41,604 nucleotides of DNA from Ga0077536 sp043744805 (GTDB lineage Bacteria > Pseudomonadota > Gammaproteobacteria > Ga0077536), in assembly GCA_043744805.1 (NCBI GenBank), contig JAYTTZ010000323.1, positions 1 to 41,604 on the forward strand, read 5' to 3'. The translations under genes were made by a program, and so were the position numbers. The notes beneath the pieces are model-generated. The model searched no databases and had not been told where the DNA came from. It saw only the letters and a program-made list of their open reading frames with translations. Positions within the stretch are counted from its first letter, which is position 1. Every line of letters begins with the position of its first letter. Of this stretch, positions 40,750-41,604 are shown in pieces.

Positions 40750-41604
40750 CTACATTCGATCAAACCAGGGCAGGTACCAGCCACGCCAGGGCGCGCGGCG
40801 CGCGCGTTCCGAAAGCAACCACCAGTGGGCCAGGGACTGGCCGGTAAAGCGCATCGTGGTGTGCTGTGCAAGCCAGCGATGGAACGGGCTGCCGAGGGCC
40901 TGGTTGACGAACACGCGCGTGGCGTTCGCGCAGGCGAGCCGCCAGAGTTCGGGGAAGGCATCGGTCGCTCCCCCCACTTCGTGCAGGTAGTGGGTGGTGT
41001 CGCTCTGGCCCACCAGCACGTAGGCGTCGCCGCGTCCGGCAGGTTGGAGGCACACGGTGCGCAGCGAGGGCAGGGGACTGGCCTGCCACGCCAGGTCGTT
41101 GCGCGGCAGGAACCAGGTCTCGCCGGCGCGCCGCAGGGCTTCAAGGGAATATCCATCGACGGGGGCAATCTCCGCGGCGACTTCCGCCAGGTCAATCGAG
41201 CCGAAGACCCCGCGATCGTGGCGCACCCAGCCGAGGTTCTCGTAGAAACGTTCAAGGCCGCTCCAGAGCACCGCGAAATCGACGTCTCGCGCTTTCAGCC
41301 CGCGCAGCGCTTCGTCCAGCACGTGGGCGGCGAAGCCCCGGCCGCGCGCAGCGGGTGTCGTATGCACCATGCCCACCATGGCGCCGCGCCACCGTGAGCT
41401 GGAAGAGCACCAGTCGAATTCGCGCACGACGCAGCACGACACCGGCTGCCCGTTCTGTCGGGCCACGATGAGCCTGGACAGGAAATCCTCGCCGACGGCG
41501 GCCGGAAAACGGGTGGCCAGCGAACCGACCCTTCCGCGCGAATGCACGAACGCCTCGTCCAATGTGCCGAGCAAGGTGGGCCATTCCGCTGGCGTGCATT
41601 CCCC
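40750..41604 (-). CDS. GNAT family N-acetyltransferase (5' end off the window)
   Basis: About 284 residues visible; the frame is open to the right edge (ECTPAEWPTLLGTLDEAF), so the start lies outside, and the TTG at 41574 is probably internal. GNAT motif A is MVHTTPAARGRGFAAHVLDE with the RGRGFA acetyl-CoA loop; motif B-like VDFAVLWSGLERFYENLGW follows. A second region of about 150 residues resembles a degenerate GNAT-like half (WLLSERARRAPWRGWYLPWF at the end). Substrate unknown. Tail-to-tail with the GT41 gene with 15 bases between. It could be unrelated to the flagellum or act on the glycan sugar. Confidence 0.82.
   Translation of the reverse strand, partial: GECTPAEWPTLLGTLDEAFVHSRGRVGSLATRFPAAVGEDFLSRLIVARQNGQPVSCCVVREFDWCSSSSRWRGAMVGMVHTTPAARGRGFAAHVLDEALRGLKARDVDFAVLWSGLERFYENLGWVRHDRGVFGSIDLAEVAAEIAPVDGYSLEALRRAGETWFLPRNDLAWQASPLPSLRTVCLQPAGRGDAYVLVGQSDTTHYLHEVGGATDAFPELWRLACANATRVFVNQALGSPFHRWLAQHTTMRFTGQSLAHWWLLSERARRAPWRGWYLPWFDRM

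Overview
The window is GC-rich bacterial chromosomal DNA. Gene content and layout point to a motile gammaproteobacterium: an flgMN-flgZ block, flgA and cheV divergent from each other, flgB to flgL in order, sigma-54 and sigma-28 type flagellar promoters, and TPR-O-GlcNAc-transferase-like genes beside flagellin. A xanthomonad-like or Pseudomonas-like relative is plausible, but that is inference; no rRNA or taxonomic marker is present.

Left part (1-8900): the start of a KdpD-like histidine kinase runs off the left edge, followed by a small lipoprotein and the wreck of a GntR/FadR-type regulator. A plus-strand set of catabolic enzymes comes next (fumarylacetoacetate-hydrolase family, alpha/beta hydrolase, amidohydrolase, class III CoA transferase, amidase-signature hydrolase), with a DedA membrane protein inside it. 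Three tandem 32-bp repeats sit inside this set. A truncated esterase gene runs into the 3' end of the next operon.

Middle part (8800-18180): a histidine kinase and OmpR-type regulator, a 50-residue secreted protein, and an iron-uptake pair preceded by a Fur-box-like site (a cupredoxin-like protein and an FTR1 permease continuous with an outer-membrane-barrel-like domain). A graveyard follows, in which an MFS transporter and a potassium-channel RCK gene are joined by a deletion and broken by small indels. Then come tRNA-Ala(CGC) and a tightly overlapping three-gene arsenosugar-type cluster (arsS and two associated transferases).

Right part (18176-40734): the flagellar region. flgM-flgN-flgZ and flgA are on the minus strand; cheV and flgBCDEFGHIJKL are on the plus strand; fliC, flaG and fliD return on the minus strand and converge on flgL. 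Promoter-like sites suggest the usual cascade: sigma-54 for flgA, flgB and flgJ; sigma-28 for flgM, cheV and fliC. Diverging from fliC are two overlapping, paralogous TPR/GT41 glycosyltransferase genes, the first with an N-terminal SEC-C metal-binding motif, probably for flagellin glycosylation. A GNAT-family acetyltransferase gene runs off the right edge.

The observations most worth following are the SEC-C-TPR-GT41/TPR-GT41 tandem pair, the FTR1-barrel fusion, a recurrent GCGGCAAG hairpin that appears in two flagellar intergenic regions and inside the first codons of flgH, and the chimeric pseudogene block. I see no CRISPR array, transposase, integrase or defence system.
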